NCBI GenBank assembly: GCA_958296195.1
Contig: OY282455.1
Coordinates: 1,922,001 to 1,986,000, forward strand
DNA: 64,000 nt
Source of the DNA: an uncultured Pseudomonadales bacterium
GTDB lineage: Bacteria; Pseudomonadota; Gammaproteobacteria; Pseudomonadales; Azotimanducaceae
Reading direction: 5' to 3'
Shown: positions 37,267 through 46,489 of the stretch, one piece after another
Numbering within the stretch: the stretch's first letter is position 1
How the letters are laid out: each line of letters begins with the position of its first letter
Position numbers and translations under genes: made by a program
Notes under the pieces: generated by a model
Told to the model about the DNA's origin: nothing
The model's database searches: none
What the model saw: the letters and a program-made list of their open reading frames with translations, nothing else

Positions 37267-38657
37267 CGCCGCAATTGGCGTTGGTGGGCCGGCCCAACGT
37301 CGGCAAGTCAACCCTGTTCAACAAGCTGACCCGCGCCCGCAACGCCTTGGTTGCCGATGTGCCGGGCTTGACCCGAGACCGGCAATACGGGCGGGCGGTG
37401 CTCGGCGACAAGCCCTGCATCCTGATCGACACCGGCGGCCTTGACGCCGAAGGCCAATTTGCGGATTTGGTTGGCCGCCAAACCCAGGCCGCCATAGCCG
37501 ATGCGTCCTGTGTACTGTTCATCGTGGACGCTCAGGCGGGGTTGACCGTCGGCGATCAGGTGATCGCTGACGATCTGCGGCGCAGCGGCCGCCAAGTCGT
37601 TCTAGTCGTCAACAAGATCGATGGGTTGGACGCTGCGGCCGCGTCGGCGGAGTTCAGCCAACTGGGGTTTGCTAGCTTGGCCCGGATTTCAGCCACGCAG
37701 GGGCGCGGCTTGGCCGCCCTGCAGGACCTTCTGGCCGGCCTGTTGCCAACGGCGCCTGCGGGGCCGGACGATGCGGCGCCCGACCAAATCCGCACGGCGA
37801 TTGTCGGTCGGCCCAACGTGGGCAAGTCCACCCTCATCAACTGGCTGGTGGGTCAGGAGCGCCAAATCGTCTTTGACCGCCCGGGCACGACTCGAGACGC
37901 CATTGAAGTGCCTTGCCGCCGAGGCGGCGACCAGTACCTTCTGATCGACACCGCCGGCGTTCGGCGCAAGGGGCGGGTCGAGGGCGTGGTGGAGAAGTTC
38001 TCGGTGGTCAAGGCCCTGCAGGCCGTGGAGCGAGCGCATGTGGCGGTGCTGGTGATCGATGCGTGGGAGGGCTTGGTGGACCAAGATCTGCATGTGCTCA
38101 AGATCGCAGTTGACGCCGGCGCCGGCTTGGTGATGGCCGTCAACAAGTGGGACGCCTTGGGCGAAGCCGAGAAACGTCGTTGCCGGGCCGCCTTGGACCG
38201 CCGTCTTGAATTTGCGCCTTGGATGCCGTTGCGGTTCGTTTCGGCCCTTGAAGGCGTTGGCGTGGGCCGCTTGATGGCGGAAGTCAAGGCGGTTTTTCGA
38301 GCGGGACGGTTCGAGGTCAGCACCACTCTCCTGAACAGGACGCTGCAGCACCTAGTTCACGAGCATCCGCCGCCGGCTGTGCGCGGCCGTCGCATCAAGC
38401 TGCGCTACGCGCACCGTCTTGGCGCCCACCCACCGCGCATCGGCATTCACGGCAATCAGACGGAAGCGCTGCCGAAAAGCTACATCAGATACTTGGAGAA
38501 TGGGTTCCGGGAGGCGTTCAACCTCGTCGGCAGCCCCGTTCGCATTGGGCTTAAGACCAGCGCCAACCCCTACGCCGGCAAGCGCAACCCCCTAACCCCC
38601 CGCCAGCAGCGCAAGCGGCGGCGAATCGTGCGTCACCGCGTTGGTCGAGGACGCTGA
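37263..38657 (+). CDS. der: Ribosome biogenesis GTPase Der (EngA)
   Basis: Der is a tandem-GTPase needed for 50S subunit assembly. The 464-residue protein has two G domains: GRPNVGKSTL near residues 8 and ~181, DTGGLD and DTAGVRRKG as switch II, NKIDGL and NKWDAL for guanine recognition, then a C-terminal KH domain (LKTSANPYAGKRNPLTPRQQRKRRR). The start is GTG 37263, overlapping the bamB stop by four bases. Confidence 0.96.
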   Translation: MTPQLALVGRPNVGKSTLFNKLTRARNALVADVPGLTRDRQYGRAVLGDKPCILIDTGGLDAEGQFADLVGRQTQAAIADASCVLFIVDAQAGLTVGDQVIADDLRRSGRQVVLVVNKIDGLDAAAASAEFSQLGFASLARISATQGRGLAALQDLLAGLLPTAPAGPDDAAPDQIRTAIVGRPNVGKSTLINWLVGQERQIVFDRPGTTRDAIEVPCRRGGDQYLLIDTAGVRRKGRVEGVVEKFSVVKALQAVERAHVAVLVIDAWEGLVDQDLHVLKIAVDAGAGLVMAVNKWDALGEAEKRRCRAALDRRLEFAPWMPLRFVSALEGVGVGRLMAEVKAVFRAGRFEVSTTLLNRTLQHLVHEHPPPAVRGRRIKLRYAHRLGAHPPRIGIHGNQTEALPKSYIRYLENGFREAFNLVGSPVRIGLKTSANPYAGKRNPLTPRQQRKRRRIVRHRVGRGR

Positions 38658-38689
38658 ATTGCGGGAGTCAGCCATCCCCGTAAGTGCAG

Positions 38690-38712
38690 ACTGCGCCGGC
38701 TAGCGGCGCAGT
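38690..38712 (+). terminator. Hairpin after der
   Basis: An 8-bp inverted repeat (ACTGCGCC / GGCGCAGT) with a seven-base loop GGCTAGC lies 33 bases after the der stop, in the convergent gap. No T-run follows on either strand, so it is a possible factor-assisted terminator only. Confidence 0.4.
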
Positions 38713-38751
38713 TGCCCGTCTGCTTGCTCCGATTCCCTTCCCGCCAAACCC

Positions 38752-40710
38752 TTATTGGGGATTGGGGACGAAATCTGCTGACCAAACTCGATGACCTGGC
38801 CCAGGGACGTACTGGCCAGTGGCAATGCGTGCGATGTCGTAGCTTGGCAGGCGCCTAGTCGCCACGCAGGTGCCGTCCAACATGGTGCCCCACCTGTCGA
38901 AGTCAAAATCCAGATTGTCGAAGCCGTGCCGCCGCCGTTCTTCGGGAAAGGCGGGATCGTCAATGTCCGAAGGAAACAGATGCAGAAAGAACCTTGTTCG
39001 CACATCCGTGCGAACGCAGGGCGTTTTTGCGTAAATCAGCTCCCGCCCGTTGATATGCAAGTCAAAGTTGGAACGAATGACGGGCTTGTTCAACGCAATG
39101 AACTGAGATGCATTTCCTTGAGCGTCGCCGTCGTCGTCGCGGTTGACCTCCTTGACCTTGAAGATGGCCCCGTCGGGGAATTCGCCAATCACTTCAAGCT
39201 CCGGAAATCCCCGCAAGTCGGAAAGACCGTAGTCCCTTTTGGAGAGCTCCTTGGAGGGTATGTGGAAATAGACAACAAGATCTCCCATGGCGATCGATTG
39301 CTGAAGCTGCCGCTTGGAATACGGTAACCATTGGCTGTTAAAATTGTTTTTCGGTGCGCCCACAAAGAAATCTGTGACGCGCCGTGCGTTTGTAAAGATC
39401 TGACCATCTAGGTTTTGTCTCCGCAACGATGCAAGAGTCTGGGACTCCTGCCAATATCGCACGGACCATACGCCTGCTGGACCAGTCGCAGCAGCCAGCG
39501 TCCCACTAAGGCCGTCTCGGACGAGCAGAGCCATCCACAGGCAAAGCACGGCCGTTAAAACCGCCGGCAGGGCTTGCGACTTCGCCTTCCTCCATCCTTT
39601 CGACAAGCCTCCCCCGGGGCGTTTCTGAACCGTCCAAGTCCGCCAGCGCAGCAGAATTCAGTCCATGACCAAAACAGCCGTGAACAACATGGGCAGGTAC
39701 ACGGGCGACAGGTAGCGGTTGTCCATCTCAGTCAGGCTGGTGCCGGTTGCCGCGGCGGTCATAAGAGCAATGTAGAACAACGCGAAGCCGCCGTTCACCA
39801 CAACGAAGTTGGTGCTCTCCCCCGGCCGGCGAATGAAGGCCCAGACTACGAGCCCTAACATCGCCAACATCAGAACGCTGGTTATGCTGGTGGCGATGCT
39901 GCCTAGGCCTTGCGTGATGGCAGGGGGCATCCACTCCGTTAGAACCTCCAAAATCCGTTGCACGTTTTCTGAAAGATCTCTGCTTGCGGGTTGTCTGATT
40001 CCTGCAAGCGTTTCAGTGGCCAAGTAGTTTCTTATCAGCCAAGTGCCGATTGGCGCAGCGGCTACAAGGGCGTAAACGGCCATGCGCTGCAGCTTCTCCT
40101 GCATTGCGGTGCCGCGCTGGAAGAGCAGCGCCGCAAGCGTGAATGCGATGAGGGTAACGCCAATGTATCGGGTCATGCAGGCTAACGCGGTGAAGACCGC
40201 TGCCCAAATTAGGGATGAGCGCCTTGATGCACTCAGGAATTTGTCAACCTGAAGTAAGGCGAGCGTCGTGAACAGGATGAAAGTGGGTTCCGACCAAAAG
40301 TAGTGAGCGGTCTTGGCCACGACGGGCGTAAACGCAATGGCTAGGCAGGCCCACGCCGCCAAAAAACGGGATTCGACCTTCTGGCTTAACCACCGCCCGC
40401 CAAAGAATATTGCCAACCCCAGCGCCGCCGCATTCACCCACCCGGCCGCTTGCAGAGGCGCGAATGAGACAAGGCCGGCGGCGGCTAGCAGAGCGGAGAA
40501 CAGGGGCGGTCGTCTAGCGTAGGCTTGGCCTTCAAGGGTCGCGAAACCTAGGCCGTCCAACAGGTTGTTCGCCGCCGCGATGTAAAAGATGGAATCTCCG
40601 TCCATCCGCGGACCGTGCGCAAGCACTCTGGCTAGGACCAGCGCGGCACCCAAGGCGGCGATGCAAGCCACCAGCAGGGTGAAGCCGTGAGGATTCAGCC
40701 GAGGCCACAT
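38752..40710 (-). pseudogene. Polytopic membrane glycosyltransferase (GT39/ArnT-like), split by an in-frame TGA
   Basis: From ATG 40710 the frame encodes a polytopic membrane protein with ~9 hydrophobic segments and features of GT-C glycosyltransferases (an acidic luminal loop GPRMDGDSIFYIAAANNLLDGLGF after the first segment, MTRYIG, and RYLSPVYLPML near the end of the membrane part). It stops at TGA 39660-39658 right after TAVLVMD. The frame then continues without another stop: a basic loop LLRWRTWTVQKRPGGG, another membrane segment ALPAVLTAVLCLWMALLV, and a periplasmic domain ending at 38752. The two halves together (~652 codons) match the expected architecture, so a single nonsense change is the simplest reading. 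The second half could alternatively be a separate gene starting at TTG 39606. Confidence 0.65.
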
Positions 40711-40825
40711 CAACGATAGTTTTCTTGCCACCTCTTCCCTCGCCTCAAACAGACCGGCAGCCTGCCCCCGAGTCGTAATCGCCGTACGGATTACGCACGA
40801 ACCGTTCCCGGCCCGCCTTGTCGGT

Positions 40826-41659
40826 TCAAGGCCCATCTCCCATGGCCCCGCCGCCATCGTCGTCGTCCAAGGCCGGCATCGGCTCCCCAACCTCAGAGCG
40901 GGGGCGCAGCAGCGCGTCTAGGCGTTCGGTCAGCACTAGCCATGTCTCCATAAAGTCAGCGCGGGACATGATGGGGTCCTCTGAGAACAGTGTCTCCCAA
41001 TTAGATTCTTCATTAGGCGAAAGGTTGTTGGCGTATGCATCGAGACGGCGCAAACTATCGCGGGCGACGCATTGCGGGTGGTTGCACAGAATCCAAGCGG
41101 CGTCGTAGAGGTCCCGCGCCTGCTGCCGTGTATGCTCGCCCACGAGTGTATTGAGCTTCTTGGCGATCAGCACGTCCCGCTTGTAAATTGGTGCGCCATC
41201 CACCCAAGCCACGCTGTTCGGGTCGATGCCGTTGGGCCGCGCCTCCCAGTGCGGGTGCGCTCGCCCGCCATCGCACACCTGCATGTCGATTTTCGTCTCA
41301 AGCATGTCCTCCAATTCCTCTCGGCGCATCCACAACCTCATGTAGCCCCGCCCATGCTGCTTGACGTCGCACCGCTCCACAGCAATGCCCGGCAGCCCTC
41401 CGGCAATCTCCCGAACCGCATCCGCAAGCGCCGCCGGCGTCAAGCTGCGCTTGGAGACGTCAATGTCCAAATCGGTGGACGGACGGGTGAGGCCGAGTCC
41501 CATCACCATCCCAGTGCCGCCCTTTACGGCGAGCGGCGCTTCGCCGGGCGGGGAGCCGTGAAACAGGCGATGCGTGGCCAGTTGGTGCGCTATGGCGGTG
41601 AGTGCGTCCATCAGCGCTTGCTCGCCCGGCTCCGGCTTGATGGGGCGGAGCGTGGTCAT
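40826..41659 (-). CDS. AbiEii-type nucleotidyltransferase (putative toxin), second locus
   Basis: The ~277-residue protein has the nucleotidyltransferase core PLAVKGGTGMVMGLGLTRPSTDLDIDVS (GGT followed by STDLDID) and a downstream KKLNTLVGEHTRQQARDLYDAAWIL block matching the conserved K...R.RDLYD region of AbiEii proteins. A Gly/Asp-rich tail closes the protein. The start ATG 41659 is eight bases after the stop of the preceding gene, so the pair forms an operon like AbiEi/AbiEii toxin-antitoxin systems, although the partner is not an AbiEi-type protein. Confidence 0.75.
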   Translation of the reverse strand: MTTLRPIKPEPGEQALMDALTAIAHQLATHRLFHGSPPGEAPLAVKGGTGMVMGLGLTRPSTDLDIDVSKRSLTPAALADAVREIAGGLPGIAVERCDVKQHGRGYMRLWMRREELEDMLETKIDMQVCDGGRAHPHWEARPNGIDPNSVAWVDGAPIYKRDVLIAKKLNTLVGEHTRQQARDLYDAAWILCNHPQCVARDSLRRLDAYANNLSPNEESNWETLFSEDPIMSRADFMETWLVLTERLDALLRPRSEVGEPMPALDDDDGGGAMGDGP

Positions 41660-41667
41660 GGCGGGCT

Positions 41668-42399
41668 TTAGACTAGCCCCATGGCCTGCGCCGGCGACTG
41701 AAAGGTGGTCCACTCGGCGTCCATCGACAGTTCGCTGCGCCACAAGTCCCAGCCGTGCATGGATGCGGCGGGCACATGGGGCGTCAACCGCTCAAGCAAC
41801 GCTTGGAGGCTGTCCAGTTGGGATTCGTCCCACAGCCATTCCGCCACCGTGGGTGCATGCAGGCACTTGAGGTAGCCGCCGCGGAAGGCGCTCATCACGA
41901 AGTGCCAAGCCAAGTCGGCAATGGCCCGGTCATGGTGAGCGCACCAGACGGGAGCGTTGCGGCGGGCGGCGGGGTGCCGCTCCATCGACAGTCTCTCGCG
42001 TGCGTCGTACAGGCGCTCGTCACCTAGGATGTGGACGGTGGAGAACCGCCCTCGGTCGGCCGACATGGCCGCGCAGTTGACCCAAGGGCGCTCCGCGTCG
42101 TACGGCCCCCACCAGCCGGCATGATGCCAATCCCCCCCGGAGGGCCATTCCGGGTCGGACAAGTTGAGTGACGACCAGCCCGTAAGGTAGTCCTGCCGGC
42201 TGCTGAGCCGAATGAGCCTAGGCATGCGCACCTGTCCCGTGTCGGCGTCCACATAGGGCGCATCTGGTGGCGGTGCGTTGTAGCTATGCCTCGGCCGGGA
42301 CAGGTCGAAGTCGGCGCACTCCGGCGAGCGCCACTGCGCGTTTCGGTCGTCGGGGTCCCGAGTCTCCGGGGTGCGGGGCTGCATCGTCAATCGGCGCAT
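41668..42399 (-). CDS. Hypothetical protein upstream of the AbiEii-type toxin (possible partner)
   Basis: The ~243-residue protein has no family I recognise. It is Trp-rich (SGGDWHHAGWWGPYDAERPW, WCAHHDRAIADLAWHFVMSAF, WLWDESQLDSL) with several His clusters. No signal or membrane segments are visible. It precedes the nucleotidyltransferase gene by eight bases, so it could be an antitoxin or a second module component. The start is uncertain (ATG 42399 or ATG 42384). Confidence 0.55.
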   Translation of the reverse strand: MRRLTMQPRTPETRDPDDRNAQWRSPECADFDLSRPRHSYNAPPPDAPYVDADTGQVRMPRLIRLSSRQDYLTGWSSLNLSDPEWPSGGDWHHAGWWGPYDAERPWVNCAAMSADRGRFSTVHILGDERLYDARERLSMERHPAARRNAPVWCAHHDRAIADLAWHFVMSAFRGGYLKCLHAPTVAEWLWDESQLDSLQALLERLTPHVPAASMHGWDLWRSELSMDAEWTTFQSPAQAMGLV

Positions 42400-42744
42400 G
42401 TTGGCCAGCTCGTGTTTTGCGCCGCTCCCATGGCGCTGTCGCCAAGCATTGTAGCATCGCCCGCGCCTCGCACTTCGGGAGCGGATCGGGGTTTGGGAAA
42501 AATCACGGATGCGGGTTGACCGAGGTGGGCGGAGTCGCTTGGGCAAAGACGGGGACGGCGCATTCTTGTCGTGCTGGAAGGCGGTGACAAAGCGTTGATT
42601 TTATTGGATTTAACGAAAATTGGGCGAAAGGCGGGCGATGCTTTATGGGTGAAATACGCCCAAAAATTCCGAACGGTTATGGAAATCAGGCATCCTTACA
42701 CAAGGTTGCGTTGGAGCTGACGGACGCCGGCTTTGGCGGCTGCC
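42400..42744 (+). other. 345-bp intergenic region, partly AT-rich
   Basis: The region lies between the start of the hypothetical gene and the 3' end of the M23 peptidase gene. No gene is supported. The stretch 42594-42690 is clearly more AT-rich than the surroundings and could contain a leftover of transferred DNA. Confidence 0.4.
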
Positions 42745-43587
42745 TCACCCGGCGTTGAGAACCGCCATGATCTGGATGGGGTCCACGCGGTTGCCGTTCA
42801 GGCTGACCGACCAGTGCAGATGGGGGCCGGTGGTGCGGCCGGTCATGCCCACTTGGCCGACCACTTGGCCCCGTGCAACTGCGTCGCCCTCGCGCACTGC
42901 TATGGAGCTAAGGTGGCAGTACATGGTCACCAGTCCTTGGCCGTGGTTCAGGAACAGGGTCTTGCCGTTGAAGTAGAGTTCCCCGGTCATCGTCACCGTC
43001 GCCGGCGCCGGTGCTTGCACCGGGGTGCCGGCGTCCGCCGCGAGGTCCAGCCCGGAGTGGGGGTTCCTAGGTTGCCCGTTCAGCACCCGGCGCTGTCCGA
43101 ATACGCTGGATATGCGGCCGGCGACGGGCTGATTGAACGGCGTCAAGTCAAGTGTGCGCATCGTGAAGCGGCGGTACTGGGCCAGTTGCCGTTCGGTTTC
43201 TGAGCGGATGCGGACGAGGCTGGCTTCTGTGGGATGCACCATGCGTTCGTTGGCGATGGTCAAATGCTCCTCGGGATATTGCTTGGGTGCCACGGTGAAG
43301 CGATGGATTTGGGTGCCGGTGGATGCCTTGAGGCTGAGGGCATGTTTGCCCGGCGCTGCGTCTATGGGTATGCCGACCAAGGCGCGGCGGCGGTACACCA
43401 ACACCCGTCGGCCTTGATAGCTGGCAGAATCGACTGCGGCCGGCAGCGGCAGCATGTAAACGCCTCCCGGCACGGCGCTGGCGGCCGGGGCTGGTGCTGG
43501 TGCGTCTGATTGGCTGATGGCGGGGAACGCCACCCCGAAGAGGACGCCGACGGCCGCCGTGAACGCGCAGAGTTTCAGGAGATTCAT
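42745..43587 (-). CDS. M23 family metallopeptidase (LytM-domain peptidoglycan hydrolase)
   Basis: The 280-residue protein has a cleavable signal (~1-26, FTAAVGVLFGVAFPAISQ) and an Ala/Pro linker. The C-terminal LytM/M23 domain has GQRRVLNGQPRNPHSGLDLAADAGTPV with the first zinc ligands (H, D), GLVTMYCHLSS, and TGRTTGPHLHWSV with the HxH pair. All four metal ligands are present, so it is probably an active periplasmic endopeptidase of peptidoglycan. The start overlaps the xseA stop by four bases (ATGA). Confidence 0.92.
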   Translation of the reverse strand: MNLLKLCAFTAAVGVLFGVAFPAISQSDAPAPAPAASAVPGGVYMLPLPAAVDSASYQGRRVLVYRRRALVGIPIDAAPGKHALSLKASTGTQIHRFTVAPKQYPEEHLTIANERMVHPTEASLVRIRSETERQLAQYRRFTMRTLDLTPFNQPVAGRISSVFGQRRVLNGQPRNPHSGLDLAADAGTPVQAPAPATVTMTGELYFNGKTLFLNHGQGLVTMYCHLSSIAVREGDAVARGQVVGQVGMTGRTTGPHLHWSVSLNGNRVDPIQIMAVLNAG

Positions 43588-44948
43588 TGCAAATCTTCTG
43601 CCGGCGTCCGCCAGCGTTGTGGCAAGGGGTGCCGCCGTTTCGCCAGCGCTTCAATGGCGCCGTCGTGGAAATTTACTTCAATAGCCTGGTTTAGTGGACT
43701 TTGCTCGGAGCGGGTGATGGCTTCGCCGCTAGCGCGGGTGACGATGGCGAAACCGCGCTCCAGAGCGTTGAGAGGGCTGACCGCCCCTAGAGTGCGGGCC
43801 AATGCCTCCACCCGCTCTTGGTCCTGCCGCAACTGCGCATCCATCATGCGTTTGGCGTTTTCCAGCAGGATGCGCACGGTGGCGGCGGATTCGGTAATGC
43901 GGGACTTCGGGTGCCGCCAGAACAGCCGCTGGCGCAGCCCATTGCAGTGGCCGCGCAGCTGGGCGAGCCGCTGCGCCAGGCTGCGCTGCAAGCGCTCGTC
44001 CAGGTCGTCGGCCCGCTGCATCAACCGCTGCAGGTGATGGCGTGGACTGATCAGGCGCGCCCGCAGGCCGGCCAGCCGATGCTCGGACAACTCTAGGCGA
44101 ATAGCGGCGGCGCGGGCGAGCCGCTGCCGCCAGAGCTCGAAATCTTCGGCCAAGGCGTTGCTGTCCGGCGTAATCAACTCCGCCGCTGCCGAAGGCGTCG
44201 GCGCTCGCAAGTCCGCCACGAAATCCGCGATGGTGAAGTCCGTTTCGTGGCCAACTGCCGCTACGGTCGGCCTTGGGCAGCGGGCGATGGCCCGGGCCAC
44301 GGCTTCGGAGTTGAAGGCGGCGAGGTCCTCCAAGTTGCCGCCGCCCCGGGTCAGCAGAACCACGTCCGGTGCCGCTTTCGCCACTTGGGAAAGCGCTTGG
44401 ACGATTTGCGCCGGCGCCTCCGCGCCCTGCACGGCAACCGGCAGCACCCGCACCTCAAGCAACGGGAAGCGGCGGTCAATGACGCTCAGCACGTCCTTTA
44501 GCGCTGCCCCGGAGAGAGATGAAATTACGGCTAGGCGCTTGGGAAAGCTCGGCAAGGCGCGTTTGCGCTCCGGCGCAAACAGGCCCTCCGCCTCAAGACG
44601 CTCCTTTAAGGCCGCGAACGCCAACCGCAAGGCGCCGTCCCCGGCTGCTTCGAGATGCTCCACGATCACTTGGAATTCGCCCCGCTCCCCATACAGGCTG
44701 ACGTGCCCCCGCAAGAGGACCTCCAAGCCGTCCGCCGGCTGCATCCGGCTGTAGCGGTTGCGGTTGACGAACATGGCGCAACGCACCTGCGCCCGCTCGT
44801 CCTTCAGGGTGAAGTACCAGTGCCCAGACCCCGGCCGCCGATAGTTGGATATCTCGCCGCGAATCCAAACCAAGCCGAAGCTCTGCTCCAGCATAAGCCG
44901 CGCCCTCTCGTTGAGGGTGCTGACGGTGAAAATAGGGGATTCAACCAT
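43584..44948 (-). CDS. xseA: Exodeoxyribonuclease VII large subunit
   Basis: XseA forms, with several XseB subunits, a nuclease that degrades single-stranded DNA. The ~454-residue protein has the OB-fold N-terminus (FTVSTLNERARLMLEQSFGLVWIRGEISNYRRPGSGHWYFTLKDERAQVRCAMF), the central catalytic region (RLAVISSLSGAALKDVLSVIDRRFP, LLTRGGGNLEDLAAFNSE, VAAVGHETDFTIADFVADLRAPTPSAAAE) and a C-terminal coiled coil. It is known from gammaproteobacteria beside guaB. Here it is separated from guaB by the whole CRISPR locus. Confidence 0.96.
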   Translation of the reverse strand: MVESPIFTVSTLNERARLMLEQSFGLVWIRGEISNYRRPGSGHWYFTLKDERAQVRCAMFVNRNRYSRMQPADGLEVLLRGHVSLYGERGEFQVIVEHLEAAGDGALRLAFAALKERLEAEGLFAPERKRALPSFPKRLAVISSLSGAALKDVLSVIDRRFPLLEVRVLPVAVQGAEAPAQIVQALSQVAKAAPDVVLLTRGGGNLEDLAAFNSEAVARAIARCPRPTVAAVGHETDFTIADFVADLRAPTPSAAAELITPDSNALAEDFELWRQRLARAAAIRLELSEHRLAGLRARLISPRHHLQRLMQRADDLDERLQRSLAQRLAQLRGHCNGLRQRLFWRHPKSRITESAATVRILLENAKRMMDAQLRQDQERVEALARTLGAVSPLNALERGFAIVTRASGEAITRSEQSPLNQAIEVNFHDGAIEALAKRRHPLPQRWRTPAEDLQ

Positions 44949-45062
44949 TACGGGGCGCTTGGGCGTTTTCCAGCCTGTCCGTTGTGACCCGCCAACAGGG
45001 TCGTGCTTGGGGAGACCATCCGGGGGGTGTTTGGGCGTTATCCGGCCTGTTCGTTGTGACCC
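44946..45062 (-). repeat. Tandem duplication at the xseA start
   Basis: Two ~33-base near-identical segments lie 72 bases apart (44958-44990 and 45030-45062; four mismatches), both containing TTGGGCGTT and CCTGT.CGTTGTGACCC on the plus strand. Each is preceded at the lower-coordinate side by ACCAT, which in the proximal copy contains the xseA ATG. The leader of xseA therefore looks duplicated, start codon included. Confidence 0.7.
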
Positions 45063-45278
45063 CATTGGGCTGCATGACAATGTACTCCATCCGCCCCAAT
45101 GCGCAAGTTTGCATTCTGGGCCGGGACGAAAGGGGATCTCAACCGCGCTTGCTCCCCACACGTCGAATTTGGGCATGGTTGGTGGCGTCCAGTGGGACGA
45201 GTGACAGGGTGGCGCCCAGGGTCACTCCTAGCGGATGGGCTATGACTTTCGCTGTCGGATATCGCCTCCGGGGCCTCG

Positions 45279-45805
45279 GTCCTAGTCCCTTCTTCGTCAG
45301 GGCGTGGGTTCAGACCTATGAAACCAATCAAGGACTGGAGCGAAGGATGGTCTTAATCCCTTCTTCATCAGGGCGTGGGTTTGAACCCAAGATGTACGTT
45401 CCTTGGCTCAAGGCGGACACGTCTTAATCCCTTCTTCATCAGGGCATGGGTTTGAACATACAACGGTTATCCCATCCGAATTTGTGACGCGTCTTAATCC
45501 CTTCTTCATCAGGGCATGGGTTTGAACCAACGCGGCTGCTGTTTGGATCGGGAAAGAGAGTCTTAATCCCTTCTTCATCAGGGCATGGGTTTGAACCCAT
45601 CGTCGCCGGCTATCCGTTCAAGCGGGAGTTGTCTTAATCCCTTCTTCATCAGGGCATGGGTTTGAACCAAGCTCATGATCCAGGAATGGGAGCTTGAAGG
45701 TCTTAATCCCTTCTTCATCAGGGCATGGGTTTGAACTTTCGACCTATGGTGATGGGGCAACTAATCGCGTCTTAATCCCTTCTTCATCAGGGCATGGGTT
45801 TGAAC
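45279..45805 (-). CRISPR. CRISPR array, 8 repeats of 37 bases, 7 spacers of 32-34 bases
   Basis: Repeats begin at 45279, 45350, 45421, 45491, 45560, 45631, 45700 and 45769, each 37 bases, from GTCTTAATCCCTTCTTCATC to GGGTTTGAAC on the plus strand. Spacers are 34, 34, 33, 32, 34, 32 and 32 bases. The repeat has a short CCCT/AGGG inner stem. The first repeat (45279-45315) has seven changes and the second one change shared with it (G at position 26); the others are identical. The decayed end marks the trailer, so the leader is on the high-coordinate side next to the cas genes and the array is probably transcribed on the minus strand. Confidence 0.97.
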
Positions 45806-46083
45806 CGCCTTCGATTATTTCCCCTTTTTCTTCAATAGGTTGCAAACTGGGTTGCTAGGAAATGAGAACAGCGCGAGGCTGGCTGCCCATAGCCTCACTT
45901 TCGTCTCACCCGACCGCAGTGGAGCATTTTATTAAAGAACGAGCGTTTCCTAAGCACTAAGCAACCCTAAACCTGTTGGCAGTCATCTGTCAACGGTGTC
46001 TTTATGGCGTGGCCGGCACCGCTTTGAACGCCATACACGGTCGCCAACTGGTGCCGGGATTCATTGCGTAGCCAGTGGCGGTT
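45806..46083 (-). promoter_or_regulatory. Probable CRISPR leader
   Basis: This 278-base region between the last intact repeat and the cas2-like gene holds no gene. It contains AT-rich patches (around 45812-45845 and 45925-45965) against a GC-rich background, as expected of a leader on the cas side of the array. No exact promoter can be assigned. Confidence 0.5.
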
Positions 46084-46488
46084 TCAGCGGTCGCCTCCTC
46101 CCTTCCGGCTTGCATCAACTCTGAGCGGTCCATGATGTTGACTCGTATTGGCCTTGCTAGCGGCCCGCTCGCCGGCCGGCAAATCACCCAAGAACGTTTC
46201 TAGCTGGTCAAAGAACAACACCCCGTCCGGGAGGCAAGGGGGGCCGTAAATTAGGTGGCGGCCGTTTGTAGATAGCGGGTAGGCACGGACGTCGTCGCTT
46301 TTTGGGTCAATCAAGACCTCGATTTTCCCCATCAGCCCTTCAACCTGCGGGCGGGTCGCCGTCATGCGGAAGACGGAGCGCTGCAATGGCTCGGCGGACT
46401 GGCATACGGCGCGATGTACCCTTTGCAGGCGGTTCGTGGCTGCGATGTCGTAGGCGATGAGCCAAGGCGTGCGCCGATTTGACGGCAT
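46084..46488 (-). CDS. Divergent second Cas2-like protein
   Basis: The 134-residue protein opens with the Cas2 ferredoxin-like core: PWLIAYDIAATNRLQRVHRAVCQSAEPLQRSVFRM, with the conserved Asp after IAY. The second half (VLIDPKSDDVRAYPLSTNGR) also matches Cas2. It differs from the other cas2 in this locus: ATNR replaces the ADPRR segment after the conserved Asp, and there is a ~40-residue C-terminal tail rich in Lys, Arg and Gly. It starts two bases after the cas1 stop. It may replace or heterodimerise with the other Cas2, or be a non-catalytic paralogue. Confidence 0.75.
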   Translation of the reverse strand: MPSNRRTPWLIAYDIAATNRLQRVHRAVCQSAEPLQRSVFRMTATRPQVEGLMGKIEVLIDPKSDDVRAYPLSTNGRHLIYGPPCLPDGVLFFDQLETFLGDLPAGERAASKANTSQHHGPLRVDASRKGGGDR

Positions 46489-46489
46489 G

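Noticed and set aside
44949-45278. Additional degenerate CRISPR repeats or a gene upstream of the array
   Set aside because: The only repeats here are the two xseA-leader copies, which do not resemble the CRISPR repeat; frames in this 330-base stretch lack conserved sequence.
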